Shown here piece after piece: positions 1 to 7,487 of a stretch of 26,003 bases of DNA. Below the pieces are notes generated by a model that did no database searches, was not told where the DNA came from, and saw only the letters and a program-made list of their open reading frames with translations. Position numbers and translations under genes: made by a program. Positions within the stretch are counted from its first letter, which is position 1. The number at the start of each line of letters is the position of its first letter. The stretch comes from Candidatus Cellulosilyticum pullistercoris (GTDB lineage: Bacteria > Bacillota > Clostridia > Lachnospirales > Cellulosilyticaceae), in contig JAHLFQ010000162.1 of the NCBI GenBank assembly GCA_018883705.1, positions 1 to 26,003 of the forward strand. The letters are read 5' to 3'.

Positions 1-705
1 AATTTAAAAGAAGGACAACAGCACCTAGATGCTGAAGATGCAGAGGGCTTAGTAAGATTTAGATATTACCCACGTGGTGATGAGGCACGTGTTGAGATGC
101 AGCAAACTTTCTTAAAAGCTGTGGCAGAGAAAGTAATGAGTGCAGAAATGAGAAGTAATTTACCTAATATTATTACAAGACTATTCCCTTATGTGAAGAC
201 AGATATTAAACTAACTGAGGTATTAGGCTATCTTGGAATTCTCGATGAATTCAGCTTATCTGGACTAGAGTTTCACATTGTACCAGGATATGGTGATGAT
301 AGAGAAGGGCCATCTTATTACTACATTAACGAAGAAGAATTAGATGAGCTTATTAAAGATGTCTTTTATGATACAACGGTAGCTGGTGAGGAAGTACAAG
401 AAGAAGTAGGAGTAAATGAAGAAGAGGAAATTGTAACAGATAAAAGTGTGACTATAGCTATATATAATGCAACAGGACAAAAAGGATTAGCAGGGTCATT
501 TAAAAATAAACTAGAAAATCTAGGTTACAAAGTTGGAAAAATCGATAACTATGATAAAAACGATTTAGAAGATAGCACAATTTATGCTAAAGATATGAGC
601 AAGGCGAAGCAGTTCTTACAATATGTAGAGGGTGCAGATATTAAGCAGGATAGCTCATTAGAATATGATATTGAAATCATAATAGGTAAAGAATCTGTAA
701 GATAG
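1..705 (+). CDS. LytR-CpsA-Psr (LCP) family wall-polymer ligase, 5' truncated by window edge
   Basis: The frame is open from base 1, so this is the C-terminal 234 residues of a larger protein. LCP enzymes are membrane-anchored and transfer lipid-linked anionic polymers to peptidoglycan outside the cell. The visible part has the end of the LCP domain: LDAEDAEGLVRFR, then GDEAR and QQTFL, matching the family's conserved arginines and Asp/Arg pair. A Glu-rich linker leads to a LytR_C-type domain (about the last 85 residues, starting VTIAIYNATGQ). It is clearly paralogous to the LCP protein at 2794-4068, with the same order of domains and the same ending style (YDIEIIIGK versus YDIRIILGN). The N-terminal membrane anchor and first half of the catalytic domain lie outside the window. 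The gene ends at a strong hairpin terminator. Family assignment is secure; the polymer attached is unknown. Confidence 0.9.
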   Translation, partial: NLKEGQQHLDAEDAEGLVRFRYYPRGDEARVEMQQTFLKAVAEKVMSAEMRSNLPNIITRLFPYVKTDIKLTEVLGYLGILDEFSLSGLEFHIVPGYGDDREGPSYYYINEEELDELIKDVFYDTTVAGEEVQEEVGVNEEEEIVTDKSVTIAIYNATGQKGLAGSFKNKLENLGYKVGKIDNYDKNDLEDSTIYAKDMSKAKQFLQYVEGADIKQDSSLEYDIEIIIGKESVR

Positions 706-710
706 TAAAT

Positions 711-750
711 AAAGCCTGAAAGAGTGGATACTCTTTCAGGCTTTATTTAT
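711..750. terminator. Bidirectional intrinsic terminator
   Basis: Perfect 15-bp stem (711-725 with 730-744) around a GGAT tetraloop, with the sequence AAAGCCTGAAAGAGT in the left arm. T-rich sequence follows, and the A-rich start of the arm gives a T-run on the other strand. It lies between converging genes, so it can stop the LCP transcript and the SDR transcript alike. Confidence 0.88.
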
Positions 751-783
751 GTTTTCTATCCAGTATTTTTAGACAGACTTTAT

Positions 784-1524
784 TTAGAGTAGGCCACCAT
801 CTAATGTGATGACTTGTCCAGTCATATAACTAGCTTCTTCTGATGCTAGAAATAGGCAAGTCTTAGCTACATCTTCTGGTTTTCCTGTCCTGCAAAGTGG
901 AATTTCTTCTACAAAGGCCTCTTTTTCTTCTTCGGTATAACAACTGGTCATATCAGTATCAATCCAGCCACAGGCAATGGCATTAACGCGTATATTAGAG
1001 GGACCAAGTTCTTTAGCTAATGCTTTGGTAAATCCATTAATAGCAGCTTTACTTGTTGAGTAAGCAACTTCACAAGGAGCACCTACATTTCCCCAAATAG
1101 AAGTAATATTAATAATAGTTCCCTTGTGGCGGTTAATCATAGATGGAACACCTAGATATGAACAATTATATGCAGAATTTAAGTTAATTGTCATGATTTT
1201 ATTCCACAATTCAGGTGTGGTATCTGTGAATAAACCCACATAGCTAATACCTGCATTGTTGATAATAATAGAAGGCATATTACCAAACTCAGCTTTTATG
1301 TGATTAAATAATGTTTCTACCACTGAATAGGTGGATAAGTCTCCAAAGAAATAACTGACTTGGTAGCCTTTTGACAGAAATTCATGATAGGTTGTAAGGA
1401 GCCTATCTTTATTAGTTGCAGCACTAAGCATAACTTTGGCACCTTTTTGGGCAAAAGCTAAAGCGATGGCTTTACCAATGCCGCGAGAAGAGCCGGTTAC
1501 TAGTACAATTTCATTTTGATACAT
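784..1524 (-). CDS. SDR-family NAD(P)H oxidoreductase, FabG/YmfI-like
   Basis: A 246-residue classical short-chain dehydrogenase/reductase. The Rossmann cofactor motif is TGSSRGIG at residues 10-17, the NNAG motif is at 89-92, Asn114 is in the active-site position, Ser142 is in NITS, and the catalytic Tyr155-x3-Lys159 is YSTSK. All tetrad residues are present and the length is normal. Such proteins are often annotated as 3-oxoacyl-ACP reductase. However, the SIWG...GAP.EVAYS stretch (residues 142-156) resembles the YmfI subgroup, which in Bacillus reduces the 5-aminopentanonyl group on elongation factor P. No fatty-acid synthesis genes are nearby, so a FabG role is not supported by context. 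The start codon directly abuts the stop of nfo (TAG then ATG), and its ribosome-binding site AGAGGTG lies inside nfo, so the two are probably translationally coupled. The family is certain; the substrate is inferred. Confidence 0.88.
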   Translation of the reverse strand: MYQNEIVLVTGSSRGIGKAIALAFAQKGAKVMLSAATNKDRLLTTYHEFLSKGYQVSYFFGDLSTYSVVETLFNHIKAEFGNMPSIIINNAGISYVGLFTDTTPELWNKIMTINLNSAYNCSYLGVPSMINRHKGTIINITSIWGNVGAPCEVAYSTSKAAINGFTKALAKELGPSNIRVNAIACGWIDTDMTSCYTEEEKEAFVEEIPLCRTGKPEDVAKTCLFLASEEASYMTGQVITLDGGLL

Positions 1525-2382
1525 CTATTCACCTCTTAAAAAAGCAATTTCTTCTTTATAAAGATTGGTCTTCTTATCAAGCCATGGTGTTTCTAAAATA
1601 ATAGGTTTTCCTAATGCAACTGGATGATGAACGAGTCTATAAAGCGCATCTTTACCAATGTAATCTTTACCTTTTGGGTTTTCTTCCGTTGCACCTAGGT
1701 TGGCGTGACGATCTTTTTTTGCGCCTCTTGGATTAAGAGAACCATTAATATGGAAGACCTTCAGTCTATCTAATCCTATAATACGGTCAAATTCAGCAAA
1801 GACATCGTCTAGATTTTCAATAATATCGTACCCACTATCATGAACATGACAAGTATCAAAGCAAATACCTATCTTATCTTGAAGTTCTATACGATCTATA
1901 ATGTCACGAAGTTCTTCAAAACTACGACCAATTTCTTTTCCTTTACCCGCCATTGTTTCTAGACAAATGATAGGTTTAGTTTCAGGAGTTAGGACTTCAT
2001 TGAGAGCAGCCGTAATGCGTTCTACGCCGTATTCATAAGTTTTATCGGTAAAAGAACCTGGATGAAGGACAAGATAATTAGAGCCTATAGCAGCGGTCCT
2101 TTCTAGCTCTAGAGCAAGGAATTCTTTGGCTAAGGTATAAGTATCTTCCTTATATGAAGCAAGATTAATGATATAAGGAGCATGAACCACTATATCGGAT
2201 AAACCATGTGCAGCCATAAAAGCCTGTCCTTCTTTAATCTTTAAATTTTCGAGTGGAGAGCGCTTCGTGTTTTGAGGTGCACCTGTGTAAATCATAAAAG
2301 TAGAAGCACCATAGGAATAAGCTTCCTTAGCAGCTCCTAATAAACCACCACTAATTGAAACATGTGAACCAATTTTTAACAT
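1525..2382 (-). CDS. nfo: Endonuclease IV (AP endonuclease)
   Basis: A 285-residue TIM-barrel AP endonuclease that cuts DNA 5' to abasic sites in base-excision repair. All nine metal-ligand positions known from E. coli Nfo can be matched: His67 (VVHAP), His107 (VLHPGS), Glu142 (CLETMAGKG), Asp176 and His179 (FDTCH), His211 (FHING), Asp224 and His226 (DRHANLG), and Glu264 (ILETP). Length is typical and the protein should be active with three zinc ions. The start is supported by a GGAAAGG ribosome-binding site about 8 bases upstream. It is the first gene of a two-gene minus-strand unit with the SDR gene, inserted between two LCP paralogues on the other strand. No clear damage-regulon operator was seen upstream. 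Confidence 0.95.
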   Translation of the reverse strand: MLKIGSHVSISGGLLGAAKEAYSYGASTFMIYTGAPQNTKRSPLENLKIKEGQAFMAAHGLSDIVVHAPYIINLASYKEDTYTLAKEFLALELERTAAIGSNYLVLHPGSFTDKTYEYGVERITAALNEVLTPETKPIICLETMAGKGKEIGRSFEELRDIIDRIELQDKIGICFDTCHVHDSGYDIIENLDDVFAEFDRIIGLDRLKVFHINGSLNPRGAKKDRHANLGATEENPKGKDYIGKDALYRLVHHPVALGKPIILETPWLDKKTNLYKEEIAFLRGE

Positions 2383-2572
2383 ATTATAATCCTTTCCGTT
2401 TTAAAGAAAGCTCAAACATTATCTATAGAAGTATTTAATAAAATAGTCCATTATCAAATCTTATATATGCATGTAGCGTATTAAAAATGTATGAGCACTT
2501 ATTTGTAATATAAAATTTTGTCATAAAAAAACACTAATCATGCGATATAAATATAGCTTATCTCTTAGTATA

Positions 2573-2586
2573 TTACAATATTGTAA
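2573..2586. promoter_or_regulatory. Perfect palindrome, possible operator
   Basis: TTACAATATTGTAA is a perfect 14-base dyad about 45 bases upstream of the TATAAT box at 2630. A related sequence, CTACAATATTAGTT, sits at 2657-2670 just downstream of that box, sharing TACAATATT. Two copies flanking a promoter would fit repressor binding, but the AT-rich background makes chance palindromes fairly likely. The cognate regulator is unknown. Confidence 0.3.
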
Positions 2587-2629
2587 GAGAAATATGACAG
2601 AAATTATTTTTAAAATAAATATACTGTAT

Positions 2630-2635
2630 TATAAT
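2630..2635 (+). promoter_or_regulatory. Candidate -10 box for the LCP-glycosidase-csaB series
   Basis: TATAAT, a perfect consensus -10 element. The -35 position with 17-base spacing (2607-2612, TTTTTA) is poor. It would place a transcript start about 150 bases before the LCP start codon. Confidence 0.4.
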
Positions 2636-2793
2636 AGACATGTTAAGCAGATTTTACTACAATATTAGTTGTGTCAAAAAAGAAGTATAAATGGGGAAAT
2701 AAATAGAAAAGTAAAAAATGCTAACACTATTAAAAGATGAATATTATAAGTATGAATGGACGAGATAAAAAGCATCTTTATAGGAGAGACGAT

Positions 2794-4068
2794 ATGAGTG
2801 AGCAAAAAAAGAAATTAAAGAAAAAACAAAAGAAAAAGTTACGACAAATATTTTTACGAACCGTTGTAGTCACCTTGATTATTCTATCAGTTATTATTGG
2901 AGCCTTTGTCTTTGTTTATAATAAATTCCTTTATAATGGTGATGGTGGCTTAATTTCATTAGAGAAAGAACCAGATCCTATTAATAAAACATTGGCTGTA
3001 TTTGGTGTAGATGAAGACGGTTATCGAACAGATGTTATTTTTGTGGTGAATTATAATAGTGAGACAGGTAAATCAAGAGTTATTTCTATTCCACGTGATA
3101 CAAAGGTAGATTGGTCTGAAGAGCAACAAGCAAAGATGGAAGAGATTAAAGGTTATTCCGTTTCAGTATCTAAAATTAATGAAATGACCAGTTATGTAGG
3201 AATGGAACACATTAATGAATTTACCATACCTGAAATAGAAGAGTTATTAGATATTCAGATAGATAACTATGTCATTATTACTATAGATGCCTTTAAGCAA
3301 ATTGTAGATGCTATTGGTGGTGTAGAAGTAGATGTCCCAGTATTAGATGGAAACGGATTACACTATGATGACAACTCACAAGATTTACACATTCATTTAG
3401 ATCCAGGTTTGCAGCTTTTAGATGGAGAAGCAGCAGAAGGGCTTGTAAGATTTAGAAAAGGTTATGCTGAGGGAGATGTAGGACGTATTAAAACACAACA
3501 ACTTTTCTTAGAGGCATTTGCAAAAAAAATAACAAGTCCTCAAATCATTACAAAGATCCCTAATATTATAAAAACCGTATTTGATACAGTTTCTACAGAT
3601 ATTAAATTATCAGAGATAAGCGGCTATTTACCTTATTTAAAATCACTAAGTACAGATAAACTAACCTTTAATATTATCCCAGGAGAAGGACAATATATTG
3701 GTTCAAAATCTTACTTTATTGTAGATGAAGCTGCTATGCCAGCCTTTCTTGAAGAGGTATTTAATGATAATACGGAAGCTAGTGAAGAAGTAGTGATTGA
3801 TAAAAGTGTTTCTATAGAAGTATTAAATTCTACAACAGTGGGAGGCGCTGCAAGTAGGGCTAGAGATGCTTTAGAAGCTGAAGGCTATAGTGTAGGTGAA
3901 ATAGGAAACTATGGAAATGCTGTATTAGATACTACAATGATTTATACAAAAGATGAAAGTTTAGCAAGACAATTCTTAAGCTATTATCCGAATGCAACAA
4001 TTGAGGTAGAGCCTACTTTACAATATGATATTAGGATTATCTTAGGAAATAAGGACGTTACACAATAA
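2794..4068 (+). CDS. LytR-CpsA-Psr (LCP) family wall-polymer ligase with LytR_C domain
   Basis: A 424-residue protein. The start at 2794 is chosen because AGGAG lies 7 bases upstream; an in-frame ATG at 2737 lacks such a site. A very basic cytoplasmic N-terminus (Lys-rich, residues 1-17) precedes one membrane segment (about 22-43), so the rest faces the outside. The LCP catalytic domain (about 65-245) retains the expected charged residues: Asp73, Arg78 and Asp80 (GYRTD), Arg101-Asp102 (IPRDT), Arg219 and Arg221 (VRFR), Asp228 and Arg231 (GDVGR), followed by QQ. A LytR_C domain covers about 338-418. It should transfer a polyprenyl-phosphate-linked polymer to peptidoglycan. It is a paralogue of the truncated gene at 1-705. 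It leads a forward series of surface-polymer genes, 35 bases before the glycosidase gene. Confidence 0.92.
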   Translation: MSEQKKKLKKKQKKKLRQIFLRTVVVTLIILSVIIGAFVFVYNKFLYNGDGGLISLEKEPDPINKTLAVFGVDEDGYRTDVIFVVNYNSETGKSRVISIPRDTKVDWSEEQQAKMEEIKGYSVSVSKINEMTSYVGMEHINEFTIPEIEELLDIQIDNYVIITIDAFKQIVDAIGGVEVDVPVLDGNGLHYDDNSQDLHIHLDPGLQLLDGEAAEGLVRFRKGYAEGDVGRIKTQQLFLEAFAKKITSPQIITKIPNIIKTVFDTVSTDIKLSEISGYLPYLKSLSTDKLTFNIIPGEGQYIGSKSYFIVDEAAMPAFLEEVFNDNTEASEEVVIDKSVSIEVLNSTTVGGAASRARDALEAEGYSVGEIGNYGNAVLDTTMIYTKDESLARQFLSYYPNATIEVEPTLQYDIRIILGNKDVTQ

Positions 4069-4103
4069 AGAAACTAGAGTGCTAAAGCCAGGGGGGAACA
4101 AAA

Positions 4104-6935
4104 GTGAATAAAATGGGTAGAAAGCTTATAGGTCTAATTCTACTTATGGGTATGACTTCAGCGACATATACTTATGGAGCGGTTTTACATGAGATTAGAA
4201 CAGAGGAAACTATTACAAGGGGAGCTGTGCATATTAATGATAAGCTTTTAATGAGTAAGGGATGGCGGAATATTAATATTCTAAAGGTAGATTTAAGTGA
4301 TAGTAATGTTTCGATTTCACCAATAGAATCTGAGACGGGATTGCAAAGACAAACTGTTTTGCAGATGGTAACGGACAGTGGTGCAGTAGCAGGTATTAAT
4401 GCAGATTATTTTGATATGAGTACTTCAAATACACCTAGTCTTGGGATGCTTATAAAAAATAATACGCTAAGTCATGGCTATAATAGTAATTATTCATCAC
4501 TGGGCATCAATAAAAATATGGCAACTTTTATGGTTGATACAAGTAATACTCCTTCAATGGAGTATTACGGATTATCTATACGAATAAATTGTAATGGAAC
4601 TTTCATTGGTGGTGCAGCAAGTAAGAATAACATATCGAATAGCATTACAAGACCAATCATTGTGGATAGAACCTATTATCAAACAACCGATAATATTGTA
4701 AGTAATCATCCTACAGTTTATACAATTGTTGTAGAAAACAATCAAGTTACATATTTATCAAAATCAGGTGAAAGCGTAACAATTCCTCAAGATGGTTATG
4801 TGATTATTGTGCCAGAATCCATAGCCAATGAATATTATTCTAAAATAAAAATAGGAAGTACCATAGAAGTACAAGAAGTACTTTATTTAAATAATGGGAT
4901 TACACAAGCTGTTAACACTATGAAGTTAGGAATCGGTGGTAGTGGTCTCATCATGAAAAATGGTACAGCTTATACAGGCTCTGCACATACCGTATCACCC
5001 AAGTCCAATGTTGCTAGAACTATAGTTGCAACTGTAAAGGATACAAATGAGATCTTACTTATAACAATTGATAGTGGCAGTGGTTATACAGGGATTAATC
5101 ATAGTGAACTTATTGAGCTTTTAAGTCGCTACCATGTACAAGATGCAATGTATTTAGATGGTGGGGGATCGACTACTTTTGTATCTAGAAATGCAGGAAG
5201 TTTTACACCAACACTTCAAAACAATCCATCAGATGGGGCGCAGAGAAAAGTGATTAATGGATTGGGTGTATTTACAACATCAGCAACTGGGTCTTTGGAT
5301 ACTTTAATTATGACAGCCAGTACAGAACGTACATTTGTAGGTGAGCCGATCACCTTCTATACAAAAGGTGTAGACGCCAACAGTAATCCTGTATCAGTAG
5401 ATGCCAATCATGTAACATTTAGTGTAACTGGAGGTCAAGGAACATTTAGTGGTAATACCTTTACACCAAGTACCGCAGGAAAAATGCTAGTTATTGCAAA
5501 CTACAATGGTGTAGAAAAAGCTATTGAAATCAATGTATCAGAAAAGCCAGTGGGCTTACTAATTGAACCAAGTTTAATTCAGGTAAGTGAAAATGCTTCA
5601 AAAGCAGTTAAAGTATATGGCGTAGATAAAGAAGGTTATAAAATTGCTTTAAAAGCAGAGCATGTGAATTGGACAAGTGAAAATAGCAAAATAGAGGTCA
5701 CTACTAATACAGTTGTAGCAACAAGTTCAGCAATAGGTAAGATAACAGCTACCTATAAAGATGTAACAGGTACAGCTGGTGTCATAGTAGGGAATACTTC
5801 AGTAGCCATTGATTCACTAGAAACAACTGAGGGCAAATGGGCTGGTAATACTAGTACCGTAACAGGTTCTGTATTTCCTTGCACAGACCCTAAATATCAT
5901 GGGGCAAGATCTCTTAAGATGACCTATACTTTTAAACCTTCTGGAAATAAACAAGTTGCTTATACTGTATTTAATACACCTATTAGTATTTCACAAGATG
6001 CAAGAAGTGTGAATATGTGGCTTTATGGTAAGAAACAAGGTCACACTGCCAAATTAGAAGTAGTAGATAGTGTAGGAAATACTTATTATCTTAAGCTAAC
6101 AGATAGTATTGATTTTACAGGATGGAAATATTTAAGTGCTAACTTACCAGCAGAGATGGTACTTCCAGCTCAGATAACTAAATTTTATGTATATGCTAAT
6201 AATGTAAGTGAAACCATAACAACAGCAGTTTATATGGATCATTTCTCTATCACGAGAGGTTTTAGAGAAGGAAGTGGTATAACGACTAGAACAGATTATC
6301 TTTATGATCCATTTTATAAAGCAAGTCTTCAAGAGCCTATTGGTAGTCAATATATTGTCAATGTAGTAGGGCCAACAAGAACAGATAGCATGTTACTTAA
6401 TAATGAGAGCATTAGTCAAATCAGTAAAAAGCTTTCTAATGGTGCAAGTCTTGTTTTAAAGGCTTCTTCAAAAAATAGTCAGCTCAGTCTTACCCCAATT
6501 AACTATACCTATACCAATTTGTATCAAGCAGGTAAGTTTAATAATACGAAGTTTATCATGATAGGAACTACTTCAGGTGGCATTAGAACAACAGATGAAA
6601 GTGGTTGGCTGAATATGAAAACTTCCATCGAAAGTAGTAGTACTGCGAAGAATATCATTATTGTTGTAAGTAGAAATCCACTTACACAATTTACAGATGT
6701 GCTAGAAGGACAAGCATTTCATACCTATCTTAAAGAATTAAGAGAAAGCACAGGAAAAAATATATTTGTTGTGTATTCAGGAGGAACAGAACCTGAAGTT
6801 CGTATTGAAGATGGCATTAGGTACATAAGAACAAATGGTATTAATGTTGTAACAGATAATTATAAAGAAGGTTCCTTTATTAAATTTAAAATGGATGGGG
6901 ACTTAGTTTATTACACAATAGAACAATTTAAATAA
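4104..6935 (+). CDS. Exported phosphodiester-glycosidase (NAGPA) domain protein with Ig-like repeats and degenerate phosphoesterase-like C-terminus
   Basis: A 943-residue protein starting at GTG, supported by GGGGGG 7 bases upstream; an ATG three codons later is too far from it. Residues 1-25 form a signal peptide, with likely cleavage after TYGA. A phosphodiester glycosidase domain (PF09992 type) spans about 90-392, with INADYF at 98-103, the YLDGGGSTTF motif at 350-359 and NGLGVF at 385-390. Two Ig-like beta domains follow (about 395-480 and 483-563), then a beta-rich, possibly carbohydrate-binding domain (566-717). The last about 190 residues contain SGWLNMKTSIESS, NIIIVVSRNP and NIFVVYSGGTEPE, which resemble the later blocks of calcineurin-like phosphoesterases but lack their histidines. 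The NAGPA family cleaves sugar-phosphodiester bonds, so remodelling of a phosphodiester-linked wall polymer is plausible. Its place between LCP and csaB genes supports a surface role. The substrate is unknown. Confidence 0.85.
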   Translation: MNKMGRKLIGLILLMGMTSATYTYGAVLHEIRTEETITRGAVHINDKLLMSKGWRNINILKVDLSDSNVSISPIESETGLQRQTVLQMVTDSGAVAGINADYFDMSTSNTPSLGMLIKNNTLSHGYNSNYSSLGINKNMATFMVDTSNTPSMEYYGLSIRINCNGTFIGGAASKNNISNSITRPIIVDRTYYQTTDNIVSNHPTVYTIVVENNQVTYLSKSGESVTIPQDGYVIIVPESIANEYYSKIKIGSTIEVQEVLYLNNGITQAVNTMKLGIGGSGLIMKNGTAYTGSAHTVSPKSNVARTIVATVKDTNEILLITIDSGSGYTGINHSELIELLSRYHVQDAMYLDGGGSTTFVSRNAGSFTPTLQNNPSDGAQRKVINGLGVFTTSATGSLDTLIMTASTERTFVGEPITFYTKGVDANSNPVSVDANHVTFSVTGGQGTFSGNTFTPSTAGKMLVIANYNGVEKAIEINVSEKPVGLLIEPSLIQVSENASKAVKVYGVDKEGYKIALKAEHVNWTSENSKIEVTTNTVVATSSAIGKITATYKDVTGTAGVIVGNTSVAIDSLETTEGKWAGNTSTVTGSVFPCTDPKYHGARSLKMTYTFKPSGNKQVAYTVFNTPISISQDARSVNMWLYGKKQGHTAKLEVVDSVGNTYYLKLTDSIDFTGWKYLSANLPAEMVLPAQITKFYVYANNVSETITTAVYMDHFSITRGFREGSGITTRTDYLYDPFYKASLQEPIGSQYIVNVVGPTRTDSMLLNNESISQISKKLSNGASLVLKASSKNSQLSLTPINYTYTNLYQAGKFNNTKFIMIGTTSGGIRTTDESGWLNMKTSIESSSTAKNIIIVVSRNPLTQFTDVLEGQAFHTYLKELRESTGKNIFVVYSGGTEPEVRIEDGIRYIRTNGINVVTDNYKEGSFIKFKMDGDLVYYTIEQFK

Positions 6936-6962
6936 ATATTAAAAAACATAAGGAGGTATACT

Positions 6963-7466
6963 ATGAATAGAAAATTTAAATTAGTAGCAGCAGTTGCATT
7001 ATTATCAGTGACTTCACTTCATGCAGCAGATAATAAGATTGGAACAGAATCAGATCCATTAGTAACTAAAAGTTATGTAGATAAGCAAATTGCCCTAGTA
7101 AGTGGTGGAGCAAATAGTGACTTAGAGGCAAGACTTTCAGCACAAGAGGAGTTAATAAGTGCCTTGTCACAAGAAATTGCCAGCCTCAAGGAAGAAGGAA
7201 GCAGTTCTTTTGAAATTGTAAGCGTGCCAGCAGGTAGCATTATCTATGGTAAACAAGGTTCAGAGATGATTATTCGTTCAGGTGAAGGAAGTATTATTGC
7301 ATCATCAGCAGGTGGTGTGCAAGATGTAACTGATGGAGTAGATTTAGCAGGAGGTGTTAAGGCACCTAATAATAACTTACTCATTGTGCCAAGAGAAGAT
7401 GGCAGAGGAATTATAGCAAGCAAGACTATGGTAGTTATGGTAAGAGGTGGATATACTATCCTATAA
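6963..7466 (+). CDS. Small exported protein of unknown function
   Basis: A 167-residue protein with AGGAGG 6 bases before the start. Residues 1-22 are a signal peptide (MNRKFKLVAAVALLSVTSLHA). Then comes a segment with DPLVTKSYVDKQI (about 32-44), a short predicted coiled coil (about 52-77, ending ASLKEE), and a C-terminal glycine-rich beta domain (about 83-167) with GSEMIIRSGEGS, LLIVPREDGRGI and ending VRGGYTIL. I recall similar small exported proteins in other Clostridia but know no function for them. It sits 27 bases after the glycosidase gene and 21 bases before the DUF5693-type gene, so it is very likely co-transcribed with the surface-polysaccharide set. It may be an envelope structural or assembly factor; that is inference only. 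Confidence 0.75.
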   Translation: MNRKFKLVAAVALLSVTSLHAADNKIGTESDPLVTKSYVDKQIALVSGGANSDLEARLSAQEELISALSQEIASLKEEGSSSFEIVSVPAGSIIYGKQGSEMIIRSGEGSIIASSAGGVQDVTDGVDLAGGVKAPNNNLLIVPREDGRGIIASKTMVVMVRGGYTIL

Positions 7467-7487
7467 TGATAGTCAATGGAGGAAAAG

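Larger units (their letters stand above)
2383..2793. other. Divergent intergenic region between nfo and the second LCP gene
   Basis: About 410 bases of very AT-rich sequence with no convincing gene. It holds a perfect 14-base palindrome (2573-2586), a partial copy of it (2657-2670), and a TATAAT box at 2630-2635. A short in-frame extension of the LCP gene from an ATG at 2737 is possible, but no ribosome-binding site supports it. I could not identify a clear minus-strand promoter for nfo. Confidence 0.6.
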
